This document shows, piece after piece, positions 5,308-6,282 of a stretch of DNA of 6,282 nucleotides. The notes beneath the pieces were generated by a model, which was given only the letters and a program-made list of their open reading frames with translations, did not search any database and was not told where the DNA came from. Made by a program: the position numbers and the translations under genes. The stretch's first letter is position 1, and each line of letters starts with the position of its first letter. Source of the stretch: Planctomycetota bacterium (GTDB lineage Bacteria > Planctomycetota > Planctomycetia > Pirellulales > Lacipirellulaceae); contig JAKEIB010000271.1 of NCBI GenBank assembly GCA_022614705.1, positions 1-6,282 of the forward strand, in the 5' to 3' direction.

Positions 5308-5644
5308 TGATTGATCTGACGACATCAGTGATTGGGGGTTTTCATAAGTCGTTGACAAGTCGATTTTCATTCCTGTTGGTCTCATTTATGGAAGCGCATA
5401 TTCTTCGGAAGGGGACACTAGGGGACTTGTTATCGATACCTCGTGTGCGCAAGGTGCGTTATCGAATTTGCGCATGGTAACACCCTTGGGCTGCACCGGG
5501 AAGTTTAGCACGCAGCTGAAGCGGGCCGGCGAGTCAACGTTTGAGCTAGCCGGTTGACAGTAAGTGTATTTTTGTACAGATAAGGTAGCAGAGTTGGTGG
5601 CCAAAAGCAAGGCATTGCGGGGCTATGCACAAAGCAAAGCACGG
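5308..5644. other. Intergenic region upstream of zwf without a convincing gene
   Basis: No reading frame here looks like protein, and base composition is more AT-rich than the genes. Small structures seen: aggggac twice, 10 bases apart (5410-5416, 5420-5426); gttatcga twice (5429-5436, 5458-5465); and a 7-bp inverted repeat tgcgcaa/ttgcgca (5446-5452, 5468-5474) with a 15-base spacer that could be an operator. agtgattg is also repeated (5306-5313, 5327-5334). A very weak minus-strand promoter candidate is TTGCTT (5605-5610), 17 bases, TACCTT (5582-5587), only 3 of 6 matches each. The zwf promoter probably lies in this stretch, but I cannot place it. Confidence 0.5.
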
Positions 5645-6124
5645 CTAGCGGGCGGCCCAAACGAAAGCGGCAAGCACGGCTGCCACGACCGTCATCCCGA
5701 TCAGCAGAGTGCGGAGGCTGAATCGCCAGCGCAGCCACGGGACTAATAAGAGTGCGAAGGTTATTATGACAAGCGACCAGTCACTGACGGTGACCCGAAA
5801 CCGGCTGGGCCCTGTATCATTAGCAAGATTAATGGTGGCTTGATCGGGGTCCAGTTCGAGGCTTGTCCATGACCATTCTTGGATGAAAAGGTCAACTATG
5901 TTCGGATCATCTACAACTTCTAACAACAATTTGCCTCGAAGCGATTGGCATAATAAGTAGCCGTCCGTCGAAATCGGTCCGACTGTTTGATCAAAGCACC
6001 AATAACTCCGCACCCATAGCGCGATCAGCAACAGGCAGGCGATGCCGCACGCAGCCGAGAACGCGATTCGCAGCTTGCGGAACTTTTTCCGTACCGCCCC
6101 AGAGCTAGGACTGGTTTCGTTCAT
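5645..6124 (-). CDS. Small membrane protein with a planctomycete-type 'RFSLRTLL' tail, 159 aa
   Basis: Its function is unknown. A basic N-terminus (VRKKFRKLR, 11-19) leads into a hydrophobic segment at about 20-38. An apparently extracytoplasmic domain of about 75 residues follows, with an acidic stretch, VVDDPNIVDLF, and a tryptophan-rich EWSWTSLELD. Two further hydrophobic segments lie at about 115-131 and 138-157, separated by LRWRFSLRTLL. From general familiarity with the group, an RFSLRTLL(I) motif leading into a last membrane helix is frequent in small planctomycete membrane proteins, many in multiple copies per genome. The ATG at 6122-6124 precedes the basic stretch; only a poor AGAG is seen upstream. 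It is the gene before zwf in the same direction, but a 370-base gap separates them, so a shared role is doubtful. Confidence 0.82.
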   Translation of the reverse strand: MNETSPSSGAVRKKFRKLRIAFSAACGIACLLLIALWVRSYWCFDQTVGPISTDGYLLCQSLRGKLLLEVVDDPNIVDLFIQEWSWTSLELDPDQATINLANDTGPSRFRVTVSDWSLVIITFALLLVPWLRWRFSLRTLLIGMTVVAAVLAAFVWAAR

Positions 6125-6159
6125 AGGTCGCGAGCTCTATCATGATGCGGGGCGAAATC

Positions 6160-6174
6160 GGCATCAGAGATGCC
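6160..6174. repeat. Short hairpin ggcatcagagatgcc upstream of the membrane protein gene
   Basis: A perfect 6-bp stem (6160-6165 with 6169-6174) has a 3-base loop, followed by tcctac. It sits 35-50 bases before the start of the membrane protein gene and 25 bases after the stop codon of the partial gene. It may be a small dispersed repeat or part of the leader; it is too short to be sure. Confidence 0.4.
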
Positions 6175-6198
6175 TCCTACAATATCAGTAGTGTCCGG

Positions 6199-6282
6199 CT
6201 ATAAGTCGAACAGTTTCAGTTGGTTAGGGTCGGAGGATTCTGGAAACGGTTGATGTTTGGCGGTGAGGGCCTCAAACAGCGG
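6199..6282 (-). CDS. C-terminal end of an unidentified protein, cut by the window edge
   Basis: The minus-strand frame entering from the right edge is open for 27 codons and stops at TAG (6199-6201). It begins PLFEALTAKHQPF and ends SSDPNQLKLFDL. Composition and codon use look protein-like, and a short hydrophilic tail ending in LFDL suits a soluble enzyme. An open frame this short can occur by chance, and I do not recognise the family. It lies 74 bases before the membrane protein gene in the same direction. It is not included in any complete gene here. Confidence 0.45.
   Translation of the reverse strand, partial: PLFEALTAKHQPFPESSDPNQLKLFDL

Noticed and set aside
5554..5582. Perfect TTGACA on the plus strand as a promoter
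   Set aside because: No acceptable -10 box lies 15-19 bases downstream (the best strings are tacaga and cagata), and no plus-strand gene follows.
5386..5610. 74-codon minus-strand frame in the gap upstream of zwf
   Set aside because: It has no Shine-Dalgarno sequence, mixed composition and no recognisable pattern. A shorter 29-codon version from an internal ATG is no better supported.

Overview
The window looks like a chromosomal segment of a planctomycete, probably of the Pirellulales type. This is an inference from several cues: coding DNA that looks GC-rich, a small membrane protein ending in an 'RFSLRTLL..' transmembrane tail, an RsmA with a GTGTGSLT-type SAM motif, genes that mostly lack a Shine-Dalgarno sequence, and low-complexity inverted repeats in the gaps between genes. 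No species can be named from the sequence alone.

Every gene I accept lies on the minus strand, so transcription runs from high to low coordinates. In that order they are: the C-terminal end of an unidentified ORF cut by the window edge (6199-6282); a 159-aa membrane protein (5645-6124); zwf, glucose-6-phosphate dehydrogenase (3819-5273); psd, phosphatidylserine decarboxylase (3080-3802); pssA, phosphatidylserine synthase (2076-2972); ribE, riboflavin synthase alpha (1423-2010); rsmA/ksgA, 16S rRNA dimethyladenosine transferase (431-1336); and a 75-aa protein of unknown function (53-280). About 340 bases upstream of zwf (5308-5644) contain no convincing gene.

PssA and Psd carry out consecutive steps of phosphatidylethanolamine synthesis (CDP-diacylglycerol to phosphatidylserine to phosphatidylethanolamine). 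The other genes serve separate housekeeping functions: riboflavin for flavins, ribosomal small-subunit maturation, and NADPH from the oxidative pentose phosphate pathway. Close spacing (16 bases between zwf and psd) and shared direction allow co-transcription. The small gene at 53-280 instead has its own near-consensus promoter (CTGACA, 17-base spacer, TAGAAT) and a GGAGG ribosome binding site, the only clear ones in the window.

The most striking feature is the set of intergenic repeats. Four gaps (281-430, 1337-1422, 2011-2075, 2973-3079) each hold a long inverted repeat, and a fifth, smaller one lies just upstream of zwf. Their sequences are unrelated, but the layout recurs: two arms of roughly 25-35 bases around a short centre, with arms that are themselves palindromic or made of tandem words. 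Three of the four large ones overlap or directly abut the stop codon of the gene transcribed before them, and three lie within about 20 bases of the next start codon. They have changed apparent gene ends: the last codons of ribE and a spurious 21-residue extension of pssA come from repeat DNA. No CRISPR array, tRNA, rRNA, insertion sequence or novel multi-gene system was seen.
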